Notes under the pieces: model-generated
What the model saw: only the letters and a program-made list of their open reading frames with translations
What the model was told of the DNA's origin: nothing
Database searches by the model: none
DNA from: Roseobacter cerasinus
GTDB taxonomy: Bacteria > Pseudomonadota > Alphaproteobacteria > Rhodobacterales > Rhodobacteraceae
Direction: 5' to 3'
DNA: 64,000 nt
Assembly (NCBI RefSeq): GCF_009811755.1
Contig: NZ_BLIV01000003.1
Span: forward strand, 641,462-705,461
Translations under genes and position numbers: made by a program
In this document: piece after piece, positions 1 through 7,089 of the stretch
Layout of the letters: every line of letters begins with the position of its first letter
How positions within the stretch are numbered: the first letter of the stretch is position 1

Positions 1-248
1 CTGGAGCCATCAGGCCGGTAGGTCGTGGTGGTCCAATACACCGAAAACCCCTGTTCGGTCTCAGAAATCTCAACGCTCATATCGCGCTTCTGCGCGCTCC
101 CATCGGGCGAGATGACTTCGGCGCTGCCTTCATACTGACCGGCAAACCGCGCGATGTCCGCCTGTGCAGCGCCAACCGCCATGGCGCCGCACAGCATAAC
201 GGCACCCAACATCCAGGTGATCCACGTGGTTTGACGTCGGGATATCAT
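1..248 (-). CDS. Partial secreted hypothetical protein (N-terminus only)
   Basis: This is an open frame entering from the window's left edge, with only about 82 N-terminal residues visible. It begins MISRRQTTW and continues with a hydrophobic stretch ending near AAQA, so it looks like a signal peptide with cleavage around residue 30 followed by a mature part starting DIARFAGQYEG. A good ribosome-binding site (AAAGGACA) lies about 8 bases upstream of the ATG, which decides the start. The visible part includes the segments GSAEVISPDGS and YWTTTTYRPDGS, suggesting a small periplasmic beta-rich protein. I do not recognise the family. It is divergent from fumC, with 213 bp between the two starts. 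Confidence 0.6.
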   Translation of the reverse strand, partial: MISRRQTTWITWMLGAVMLCGAMAVGAAQADIARFAGQYEGSAEVISPDGSAQKRDMSVEISETEQGFSVYWTTTTYRPDGS

Positions 249-461
249 GAGGGCTGTCCTTTTGTCTGCGCGCTGCTGGGCCTGCGCCAAAGCGCAATTG
301 TCCAATAAAGGAGATAATACCCGCAGGCCGCCGTTCAACGGCCTTTGCCCGCAATCCCCATTGTGCCCTTCACACCCGCTTGTCCTGACGCACCCATCCT
401 CCAGTTGCACCGCGCTGTCAGCAAGGGTACACCGCACCCACCATAGTCGAGGGAAGATATC

Positions 462-1853
462 ATGGCGCAGACCCGCACGGAAACCGACAGCTTTGGCCCC
501 CTGGAGGTGCCTTCGGACAAGTATTGGGGCGCACAGACGCAACGGTCGATCATGAACTTCCCCATTGGCTGGGAGAAACAGCCCGTCGCCGTCGTGCGTG
601 CCCTCGGCGTGATCAAGCAGGCCTGCGCGCAGGCCAATCTGGAGCTGGGCAAGCTCGATGCGGAGCGGGGCAAGGCCATCGTACAGGCCGCCTCCGAAGT
701 GGTTGCTGGCAAGTTTGACGACAACTTCCCTCTGGTTGTCTGGCAGACCGGCTCAGGCACCCAGTCGAACATGAACGCCAATGAGGTGATCGCCAACCGC
801 GCCATCGAGATCATGGGCGGTGAGATCGGCTCCAAAGACCCGGTGCACCCCAACGATCACTGCAACATGGGGCAATCCTCAAACGACACCTTCCCCACGG
901 CCATGCATATCGCCACCGCGATGATGGCGCGCGATGTGCTGCTGCCGGGGCTGGAAAAACTGCACGGGGCGCTGCAGGCCAAAGTCGAGGAATTCGAGGG
1001 CATCATCAAGATCGGTCGCACGCATACGCAGGACGCCACGCCGCTGACCCTCAGCCAGGAATTTTCAGGCTATACTCATCAGGTCGCCATGGGCATTCAG
1101 CGGGTGAAAGACGCTCTTGGCCGCATCTATGAGCTGGCGCAGGGCGGCACCGCCGTCGGCACCGGGCTCAACACGCCCAAGGGCTGGGATGTGATGGTCG
1201 CGAAGAACATGGCTGAGATCACCGACCTGCCCTTCGTGACCGCGCCCAACAAGTTTGAAGCCTTGGCGGCCCATGACGCCATGGTCGAAATCTCCGGCGC
1301 GCTGAAGACCGTCGCCGCGAGCCTCTTCAAGATCGCCAATGACATCCGCCTTCTCGGCTCCGGCCCCCGCTGTGGCCTGGGCGAACTCATACTGCCCGAA
1401 AACGAGCCGGGCTCCTCGATCATGCCGGGTAAGGTGAACCCCACCCAATGCGAAGCGCTGACCCAGGTCTGCGCCCATGTCTTTGGCAACGACGCCGCCG
1501 TGGGGTTTGCGGGGTCACAAGGCCACTTCGAGCTGAACGTCTACAAGCCAATGATGGCCTACAACGTATTGCAGTCGATGCAACTCTTGGGCGATGCAGC
1601 CTCTGCCTTCACCGACAATCTCGTTGTGGGCCTGAAAGCCGACGCCGAGCGTATCGACAAGCTGATGCGCGAGTCGCTTATGCTGGTGACAGCGCTGGCC
1701 CCCGAGATCGGCTACGACAACGCGACAAAGGTCGCCAAGACCGCGCATAAGAACGGCACGACGCTGATTGAAGAGGCCGTGAACCTCGGTTTTGTGACCA
1801 AAGAGCGATTTAACGAGGTCGTCCGCCCCGAAAATATGGTTGGCCCAAAGTAA
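462..1853 (+). CDS. fumC: Class II fumarate hydratase
   Basis: Fumarase C interconverts fumarate and L-malate in the TCA cycle and is a cytosolic, iron-free homotetramer. The 463-residue protein has the full family length. Visible signatures are [10 protein letters not shown] (about residues 97-106), the [10 protein letters not shown] substrate-binding segment (about 183-192), and the fumarate lyase signature [11 protein letters not shown] (about 317-327) with its catalytic serine loop. The start follows a GAGGGAAG ribosome-binding site. Two small genes follow on the same strand, the first only 3 bp after the fumC stop, so they are probably co-transcribed. Class II rather than class I is clear because no Fe-S cysteine arrangement is present. 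Confidence 0.97.
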   Translation: MAQTRTETDSFGPLEVPSDKYWGAQTQRSIMNFPIGWEKQPVAVVRALGVIKQACAQANLELGKLDAERGKAIVQAASEVVAGKFDDNFPLVVWQTGSGTQSNMNANEVIANRAIEIMGGEIGSKDPVHPNDHCNMGQSSNDTFPTAMHIATAMMARDVLLPGLEKLHGALQAKVEEFEGIIKIGRTHTQDATPLTLSQEFSGYTHQVAMGIQRVKDALGRIYELAQGGTAVGTGLNTPKGWDVMVAKNMAEITDLPFVTAPNKFEALAAHDAMVEISGALKTVAASLFKIANDIRLLGSGPRCGLGELILPENEPGSSIMPGKVNPTQCEALTQVCAHVFGNDAAVGFAGSQGHFELNVYKPMMAYNVLQSMQLLGDAASAFTDNLVVGLKADAERIDKLMRESLMLVTALAPEIGYDNATKVAKTAHKNGTTLIEEAVNLGFVTKERFNEVVRPENMVGPK

Positions 1854-1856
1854 GCG

Positions 1857-2033
1857 ATGAGCGCACCGATCAATCTCAACAAGGCCCGCAAGGCGAGGGC
1901 CAAGGCTGCGAAAACAGCGCGGGCGGATGAGAATGCGGTGCGTTTTGGCCGAACAAAAACGGAAAAAAACGCGGAGAAAACGCAGGCCGAGAAGGCTACG
2001 CGCGACCTCGACGGCCACAAGCGCGAGAGATGA
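1857..2033 (+). CDS. DUF4169-type small basic protein
   Basis: A 58-residue, very lysine- and arginine-rich protein beginning MSAPINLNKARKARAK and containing VRFGRTKTEK. This matches my memory of the DUF4169 family of short proteins that sits beside fumC in Rhodobacterales; its function is unknown. It starts 3 bp after the fumC stop, and its TGA stop overlaps the ATG of the next gene (ATGA), so the three genes probably form one transcript. The composition (Ala, Lys, Arg, Glu) suggests a helical, nucleic-acid- or ribosome-associated protein, but that is inference only. Confidence 0.75.
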   Translation: MSAPINLNKARKARAKAAKTARADENAVRFGRTKTEKNAEKTQAEKATRDLDGHKRER

Positions 2034-2278
2034 GCGGGCGCCCCAGCAAGCATTCGGTGACCCTGAAGGGTCACCGCACATCGATTTCACTGGAAGATGA
2101 ATTCTGGCAGGCCCTGCGGGTGATCGCCGCACGAAAGTCACAGCCAATCAACGCCTTGGTTGCCGAGATTGATGTAGAGCGCGGCGCGAGAATGGGGCTG
2201 GCCTCCGCGATCCGCGTCTACGTGCTGCGGGACCTGCAAGCCCAGATCACTGATCAAGACCAACCGCGCCCTATGTGA
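2030..2278 (+). CDS. Ribbon-helix-helix domain protein
   Basis: This 82-residue protein reads SKHSVTLKGHRTSISLEDEFWQALRVIA, a pattern typical of RHH_4-type ribbon-helix-helix proteins: a short beta strand with Thr-Ser-Ile-Ser followed by two helices. It is probably a small dimeric DNA-binding regulator; its target is unknown. The ATG overlaps the stop of the upstream DUF4169-type gene. Downstream are two strong GC hairpins at the convergent junction with the aldolase gene. Members of this family are often found with fumC in alphaproteobacteria, and I infer co-transcription here from spacing alone. Confidence 0.75.
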   Translation: MSGRPSKHSVTLKGHRTSISLEDEFWQALRVIAARKSQPINALVAEIDVERGARMGLASAIRVYVLRDLQAQITDQDQPRPM

Positions 2279-2286
2279 GCGGCCCC

Positions 2287-2332
2287 GCCCGGCGGATACG
2301 CCGGGCCGCGTCCGAGCCCCCTCGACGGGGGC
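2287..2332. terminator. Two GC-rich hairpins at a convergent junction
   Basis: The first hairpin has an 8-bp perfect stem (2287-2294 with 2299-2306) closed by a GATA tetraloop. The second, 2316-2332, pairs GCCCCC with GGGGGC around TCGAC. There is no U-tract on either strand. They sit between the fumC operon and the aldolase gene, which point toward each other, so a bidirectional terminator or RNA 3'-end stabiliser is likely. The second hairpin resembles hairpins near 16812-16846 and 50647-50689. Confidence 0.5.
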
Positions 2333-2353
2333 GAGGACGCGTGCCCCTCGCGC

Positions 2354-3253
2354 TTAGACCTGTGAGATCGACGCGCGGTAGATCTTGTCGATGTTGCCAC
2401 CAAGGGCTGCGTTGAACGCCTCATCCGACATCTTCACATTCAACCCTTCGGTCAGCGCCCGGCTGAAGCTGGCGATCATGCTCTTGTTCTGCGCCAGCTT
2501 GGCCGAAGCCTCATCCGTCGAATACCCACCCGACAGTGCCACAACCCGCAACACCCGCGGATGCGCCGCCAGACCATCATAGAGCCCCGCCTGGCTCGGC
2601 AGCGTCAGCTTCAGCATGACGTCCACGTCCTCCTCCAGCGTATCGAGGTGCTTGGCAATCTCCGCCTCCAACACCGCCTCGGCCTCTGCCTTGGTCTCAG
2701 AATGGATGTTCACCTCCGGCTCCAGGATCGGCACAAGACCTGCTGCGATGACTGTGCGCGCCACCTCGAACTGCTGCGCCACAATCGCCGCGATGCCCGC
2801 CGCATTTGCCTCATGAATGACCGAGCGCTCCTTGGTGCCGAAAATCCCCTTGGACTTTGCCACCCTCAGCGTCTCTTCCAACCCCGGCATGGGCTTGAGC
2901 AACTGCACGCCATCTGCCTGCTCTTCCAACCCCTTGTCGATCTTGAGAAACGGCACCACGCCACGCTCCGACCAGAGCAGCTCGGCCACGGGCGTATCGT
3001 TGATCGCATCATGCATGGTCCGCTCAAACAGGATGGCACCGATGACTTTCTCCTTGGTGAAGTCATCCGCCAGGATGATCCGGGCGCGCATGTCATGCAT
3101 GGCGCGGAACATCTCCTCATCCCCGGAATAATCCTCAGGCTCAACACCATAGAGCGCAAGCGCCTTGGGGGTCGAGCCGCCCGACTGATCAAGCGCGGCA
3201 ATGAAGCCTGCACCGGAGTTCATTTGTTCGCGCATCACGCTGTGGTCTGACAT
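2354..3253 (-). CDS. fda: Class I fructose-bisphosphate aldolase
   Basis: This Schiff-base aldolase cleaves or forms fructose 1,6-bisphosphate in glycolysis and gluconeogenesis (EC 4.1.2.13) in the cytosol. Its 299 residues match the bacterial class I form. Near the N-terminus is AALDQSGGSTPKAL, a family hallmark. The segment VPFLKIDKGL, an ILEPEVNIHS strand and a KLTLPSQAGLY segment carry the lysines expected to form and assist the Schiff base. The ending VVALSGGYSTDEA matches the phosphate-binding loop region. It stands alone, convergent with the fumC operon and followed on the same strand by the P450 stop about 70 bp upstream. Confidence 0.93.
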   Translation of the reverse strand: MSDHSVMREQMNSGAGFIAALDQSGGSTPKALALYGVEPEDYSGDEEMFRAMHDMRARIILADDFTKEKVIGAILFERTMHDAINDTPVAELLWSERGVVPFLKIDKGLEEQADGVQLLKPMPGLEETLRVAKSKGIFGTKERSVIHEANAAGIAAIVAQQFEVARTVIAAGLVPILEPEVNIHSETKAEAEAVLEAEIAKHLDTLEEDVDVMLKLTLPSQAGLYDGLAAHPRVLRVVALSGGYSTDEASAKLAQNKSMIASFSRALTEGLNVKMSDEAFNAALGGNIDKIYRASISQV

Positions 3254-3322
3254 GATCGAAATATCCTTCTGATTCCGCCCCTTGGCCTCTCCATAGAACA
3301 GACGCGCGGATGATGGTATATG

Positions 3323-4675
3323 TTAGCGCCTGACAATGTTAAGGCGGATGCCATCCCGCGACCGCACGGTCAAATGCGCCACCGGCACAGGCGGCGGGCC
3401 GCTGCCCAGTTCCACCTTCAGATCGCGCAGGATATGGGCCAGCATCATCACCCCTTCGATCATCGCAAACCCGGCCCCGGGGCAGACCCGCGGCCCGGCA
3501 CTGAACGGCAGATAGGCGGCACGCGCGCAGGTCTGGCCATTCTCCGTCTCCCAGCGGGTCGGGTCAAACTCATCGGGGTGGTTCCAAAGGCGGGTCTGTC
3601 GGTGCAGATGCCACTGGCTGATCACCACCTGCGCTCCGGGCGCGACATCCCGGTCGCGAAAGAATTCCGGCGCGGTCGTCTCTCGCACCATCATCGGCAC
3701 CGGCGGGTAAAGCCGCAGCGTCTCGCGAAAGACATCGCGGGTAATCTTCAGCTTTGACATCTGCGAGAAATCGGCCAAATCAGCGCCCCGCGCTTCCTCG
3801 GCAACGGCCTCCTGCCAGTCGGGGAAAAGCGCCAGCAAATAGAGCGCCCAAGCCAGCGCCGATGCGCTTGTCTCATGGCCCGCGAGAAAGAAGATCGCCA
3901 CCTGATCGACCATCTCGTCCACATCAAACCGCGCGCCGGTCAGCGGGTCACGCGTGGTCATAATCTTGGTGGCCAGATCTTGCGGCGCTGTGCCCTTGTC
4001 GATCTCCCCTTGCCTTTCGGCGGTGAGCTGGTGGATCAGCCTGCGGATCTCCCGCGCACTGCGGTGCGTTGCGCGCCGATAGCCGCGCGGGACCCAGCTC
4101 GGCACCGGGATAAAGGCCGCCAGATTAAGGATCGGCTGGCTGCGCTGATAGCTCTGGAACGCCTCGAAGACCTGCTGCGCCACCGCATGATCAATGGGGA
4201 TCGAAAACAGCGTGCGAAAGATCACATCGGCCGCCGCATGGCTGGTTTCCGGCTCCATGTCGATCTCCTGCCCCGCTTTGGCCCCCAGACGCGCCGCTGC
4301 GCCCTGCGCCGCATGACAGATTGAGGGGAACGTCTCGCGCAGCCGCCCGCCCTCAAACGCGGGGTCAATGATCCGCCGTTGCCGCTCCCAGGTCTCCCCA
4401 TTGGTCAGGAACACTGAATTGCCCAGAAGCGGGCGCAGCCCCGACCCCACGCGGTCCGATTTGGGGAAAGCCTTGGGGCGATCCTTCAGCACAGCGCGGA
4501 TCACTGCAGTGTCGTTCACCATGTAGCTGCGGAAGAACAGCGTCCGAAACTCCGCCATCCAGGCCCGGTAGAGCTTGTCCGGCTGTGCCGACAGGATGTC
4601 GCGCCGAAAGAGCCGCACGTAGCGCCACAGGCCCACCTTGTCCGCGCGACTTTCGGGTTTGGGCGGTTGGGTCAT
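3323..4675 (-). CDS. Cytochrome P450
   Basis: A soluble bacterial haem-thiolate monooxygenase of 450 residues. Motifs in order are the I-helix oxygen-activation AGHETS (about residue 266), the K-helix ETLR (about 315, ExxR) and the haem-binding loop FSAGPRVCPG with the cysteine ligand near residue 398. The substrate is unknown. The gene starts with an ATG that overlaps the stop of the upstream alpha/beta-hydrolase gene by 4 bp, so the two are translationally coupled and probably act on the same pathway. No dedicated ferredoxin or reductase lies next to it, so electrons would have to come from elsewhere. The WERQRRIIDPAF segment is typical of the C-helix region. Confidence 0.94.
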   Translation of the reverse strand: MTQPPKPESRADKVGLWRYVRLFRRDILSAQPDKLYRAWMAEFRTLFFRSYMVNDTAVIRAVLKDRPKAFPKSDRVGSGLRPLLGNSVFLTNGETWERQRRIIDPAFEGGRLRETFPSICHAAQGAAARLGAKAGQEIDMEPETSHAAADVIFRTLFSIPIDHAVAQQVFEAFQSYQRSQPILNLAAFIPVPSWVPRGYRRATHRSAREIRRLIHQLTAERQGEIDKGTAPQDLATKIMTTRDPLTGARFDVDEMVDQVAIFFLAGHETSASALAWALYLLALFPDWQEAVAEEARGADLADFSQMSKLKITRDVFRETLRLYPPVPMMVRETTAPEFFRDRDVAPGAQVVISQWHLHRQTRLWNHPDEFDPTRWETENGQTCARAAYLPFSAGPRVCPGAGFAMIEGVMMLAHILRDLKVELGSGPPPVPVAHLTVRSRDGIRLNIVRR

Positions 4676-5904
4676 GTGGTCGACGTGTAGCCGCTGACGG
4701 TGCGGGTCAAACGCGAGGCCGAGGCCGGGCGACCTGCATAGCGCGCACCGAGGGTCTGCGGCCCGGCCGTGATCAGGAAATAATCGTAGTCCTTCGGGCG
4801 ATCGAAGGCACAGAGATACTGGAAATGCAGCCGAAAAAACCGCCAGCGCAGCGCCTGCCAGCGTGCGGGGCTGAGGCTCTGGGTGAAGGCAGCGGAGAAG
4901 ACCAGCGGCCAGCGTTTGTCCGGCGTCTCCTGCCCCGACACCGAGACCGGATCGCAGAGCGCAAAGGAACAGCCGTCACCCGGTGCTGTCACATCGACCC
5001 AGACAATATCGTCCCGCACAGACAGATACCGCAGATCGCGGCGCAGCTCCGTGGCCGCGGGCAGGAAGGACAGCATCGGCACCACCTGCCCCAGCGACAG
5101 AAAGCTCAAGGCGGGCCCTTTGTCCGGCACCGCCCCCTGCCGGATGATGTCAGACAGGACAGTGATCGCCAGATGCGCGCCCGAAGAATGGCCCACCACC
5201 AAAACTTCATCCACATCCTCGGTCAGGGCCTGCACAATCTCTGCGCCAAACCGCTGCAGCCGAGCCGCGATCTCGGGTGGATACGCGCCGCGCCGCGCCG
5301 CACTATGGGCAAAATCATGCATCAGGTAATGCGCAAAGATCTTGCCATCGATTTTCTGGAAAAACCGCAGGCAGCTGCCGAAGACCAGCGCCGCGATAAC
5401 CGCTGCCAGCAAGAGTTGCGCGGCAGGCCCAAGCGGCGCCAGCGAGACCTGCGCGACGCGGCCCGCGCCCCAGCCAAGTGCCACGGCAAAAATGAACTGC
5501 CCTGTCAGCATCACAACCGGATAAAGCGCCGCAATCACCGGCCCCTTGCGCAGCCGCATCAGCCGCCAGAGCGCGCCAGTCGACACATAGATCCATGCGG
5601 TGCGCAGCATCGCCAGATAGGTCCGGGTGATCGAGGCGTGAAAGCTCTGTTGCACAATGTCAGACCAGATCAGCACCTCGATATCGCTGTGCGTGATTTG
5701 GCCTTCGACCTCGCTTTGCACCTGCCAGCCAAAGCCGTCGCCAGCAGTGCCGCCAAGCATCTTCAGCCGGTAGCCCGAGATCGCGGCCTGCGCCGCCCCC
5801 TCCTTACGGTAGAGCTCCCGATATCGGCGCGGCGGGAACGGATCATATCCGGGGATATAAAAAACCTTGCGGCGCTTTACCTGTGGCGCGGAGGCGCTGC
5901 CCAT
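4672..5904 (-). CDS. Membrane-anchored alpha/beta-hydrolase-like protein
   Basis: A 410-residue protein with an N-terminal strand VFYIPGYDP (family-like GYDP motif), about two hydrophobic helices in the middle (VIAALYPVVMLTGQFIFAVAL and LLLAAVIAALVFG), and a nucleophile elbow GHSSGA near residue 240. The C-terminal half contains VTAPGDGC and a late segment that could hold the remaining triad residues. This suggests a lipase- or esterase-like hydrolase whose catalytic part is split by transmembrane helices. Its stop overlaps the P450 start, so a joint lipid or hydrophobic-substrate function is plausible. The substrate is not known, and an acyl hydrolase role is an inference. Confidence 0.7.
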   Translation of the reverse strand: MGSASAPQVKRRKVFYIPGYDPFPPRRYRELYRKEGAAQAAISGYRLKMLGGTAGDGFGWQVQSEVEGQITHSDIEVLIWSDIVQQSFHASITRTYLAMLRTAWIYVSTGALWRLMRLRKGPVIAALYPVVMLTGQFIFAVALGWGAGRVAQVSLAPLGPAAQLLLAAVIAALVFGSCLRFFQKIDGKIFAHYLMHDFAHSAARRGAYPPEIAARLQRFGAEIVQALTEDVDEVLVVGHSSGAHLAITVLSDIIRQGAVPDKGPALSFLSLGQVVPMLSFLPAATELRRDLRYLSVRDDIVWVDVTAPGDGCSFALCDPVSVSGQETPDKRWPLVFSAAFTQSLSPARWQALRWRFFRLHFQYLCAFDRPKDYDYFLITAGPQTLGARYAGRPASASRLTRTVSGYTSTT

Positions 5905-5960
5905 AGCCAGACCTTACTCATCCCGGCAGCATCGCAGGGCTCCGCTCTACCTTAAGGGGA

Positions 5961-6713
5961 TCAGCCCAGCAAAGCCAAGGCCGGGAATTGTTCCAGCAAC
6001 CAGTAGGAGAAGGTGGTGAAAGCCCCCGTGACCATGGCAAGCCCAACCAAGATGAGCAGCCCGCCCATCACGCGTTCGATGGTTTTCATGTGCCGCTTGA
6101 GCCGGTTCATCACACCCACGGCGCGTGTCATGAACATCGCGGCCAGCAGGAAGGGAATGCCCAAGCCAGCGGCATAGACGCCCAGCAGCAAGGTACCCCG
6201 ACTGACAGAAGCCTCAGAAGCGGCAAGCGAGAGGATCGCGCCAAGCTGCGGACCGATGCAGGGCGTCCAGCCAAAGGCGAAAGCCAGCCCGAGGATGTAG
6301 GCGCCAAAGCTCGACCCGCCTTGATCCCCTGCATCCAGCCGCGCTTCGCGGTCGAGGAATGGAATGCGGAAGAGGCCCAGAAAATGCAGGCCGAAGACGA
6401 TCACCACAAGACCTGAGATTTGTGCGAAAAGCACCTGATTTTGAAGGAAAAACGCGCCAAAAGCCGAGGCGGTGAACCCCAGAATCAGGAAGACCGTGCT
6501 CAGCCCAAGCACGAAGAACAGCGCCGAGATCACCGCACGCCTGCGGGCCGCAGTTTCGCCGCTCATATCCCCCACCGAGACCCCGCTCATATAGGCGAGA
6601 TAGGGAGGCACAATCGGCAGCACACAGGGGCTGAGAAAGCTGATCACGCCTGCAAACAGCGCCACCATCATGGCGGGCAACAGACTGGCGTCGATGATTT
6701 CGATTCCAAACAT
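5961..6713 (-). CDS. ccdA: Cytochrome c biogenesis protein CcdA
   Basis: An integral membrane thiol-disulfide transporter of 250 residues with about six hydrophobic helices. It passes electrons from cytosolic thioredoxin to periplasmic partners used in cytochrome c maturation. The redox-active cysteines are visible in SPCVLPIVPPYLAY (about residues 28-33) and GWTPCIGPQ (about 150). The length is right for the short CcdA branch of the DsbD family. An AGGGG-rich stretch precedes the ATG. It is divergent from a TusA-like gene 92 bp away. No haem-lyase genes are adjacent. Confidence 0.93.
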   Translation of the reverse strand: MFGIEIIDASLLPAMMVALFAGVISFLSPCVLPIVPPYLAYMSGVSVGDMSGETAARRRAVISALFFVLGLSTVFLILGFTASAFGAFFLQNQVLFAQISGLVVIVFGLHFLGLFRIPFLDREARLDAGDQGGSSFGAYILGLAFAFGWTPCIGPQLGAILSLAASEASVSRGTLLLGVYAAGLGIPFLLAAMFMTRAVGVMNRLKRHMKTIERVMGGLLILVGLAMVTGAFTTFSYWLLEQFPALALLG

Positions 6714-6805
6714 GCCCCACCCCTAACGGATATGCGTTAACAGGTCACGCGGCGCACGGTCACAACCTTGTGGACAGGATGAAACATCCCGCCTATCTGA
6801 GGGGC

Positions 6806-7036
6806 ATGAGCGAGACGACAACCGACCTTGATGCCACCGGGCTGCTTTGCCCCCTGCCCGTCCTGAAAGCCCGTAAGCGGCTGCAGGCGCTGGCCTCAGG
6901 TGATACGCTGACCATGCAGGCCGATGACCCCGCCGCCATTGTCGACGTGCCTCATTTTTGTGCAGAAGCGGGCCATGACCTGCTGTCAGCCGACACAGAC
7001 GGGCCTGTGCAGGTCTATGTGATCCGCAAAGCCTGA
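6806..7036 (+). CDS. TusA-family sulfurtransferase
   Basis: A 76-residue protein of the TusA/SirA fold. The signature is LLCPLPVLKARKRL, with the sulfur-carrying cysteine at about residue 15 in a CPxP motif. Members relay persulfide sulfur in the cytosol, for example to tRNA thiolation or molybdenum cofactor pathways; the partner here is not known. I chose the ATG at 6806, which is preceded by GAGGGG; an upstream in-frame GTG at 6770 would add 12 residues not typical of the family. It is divergent from ccdA and convergent with rne. Confidence 0.88.
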   Translation: MSETTTDLDATGLLCPLPVLKARKRLQALASGDTLTMQADDPAAIVDVPHFCAEAGHDLLSADTDGPVQVYVIRKA

Positions 7037-7040
7037 ACGA

Positions 7041-7068
7041 AAAAGGCGCACCAACCGGCGCGCCCTTT
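7041..7068. terminator. Possible bidirectional terminator between tusA-like gene and rne
   Basis: An imperfect hairpin pairs AAAGGCGC with GCGCCCTTT, with a run of A on the left side and T-containing sequence on the right. It lies in the 53 bp between two convergent genes. The stem is short and bulged, so this is only a plausible terminator. Confidence 0.4.
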
Positions 7069-7089
7069 CCAATCACTCTCTCTGACCCA

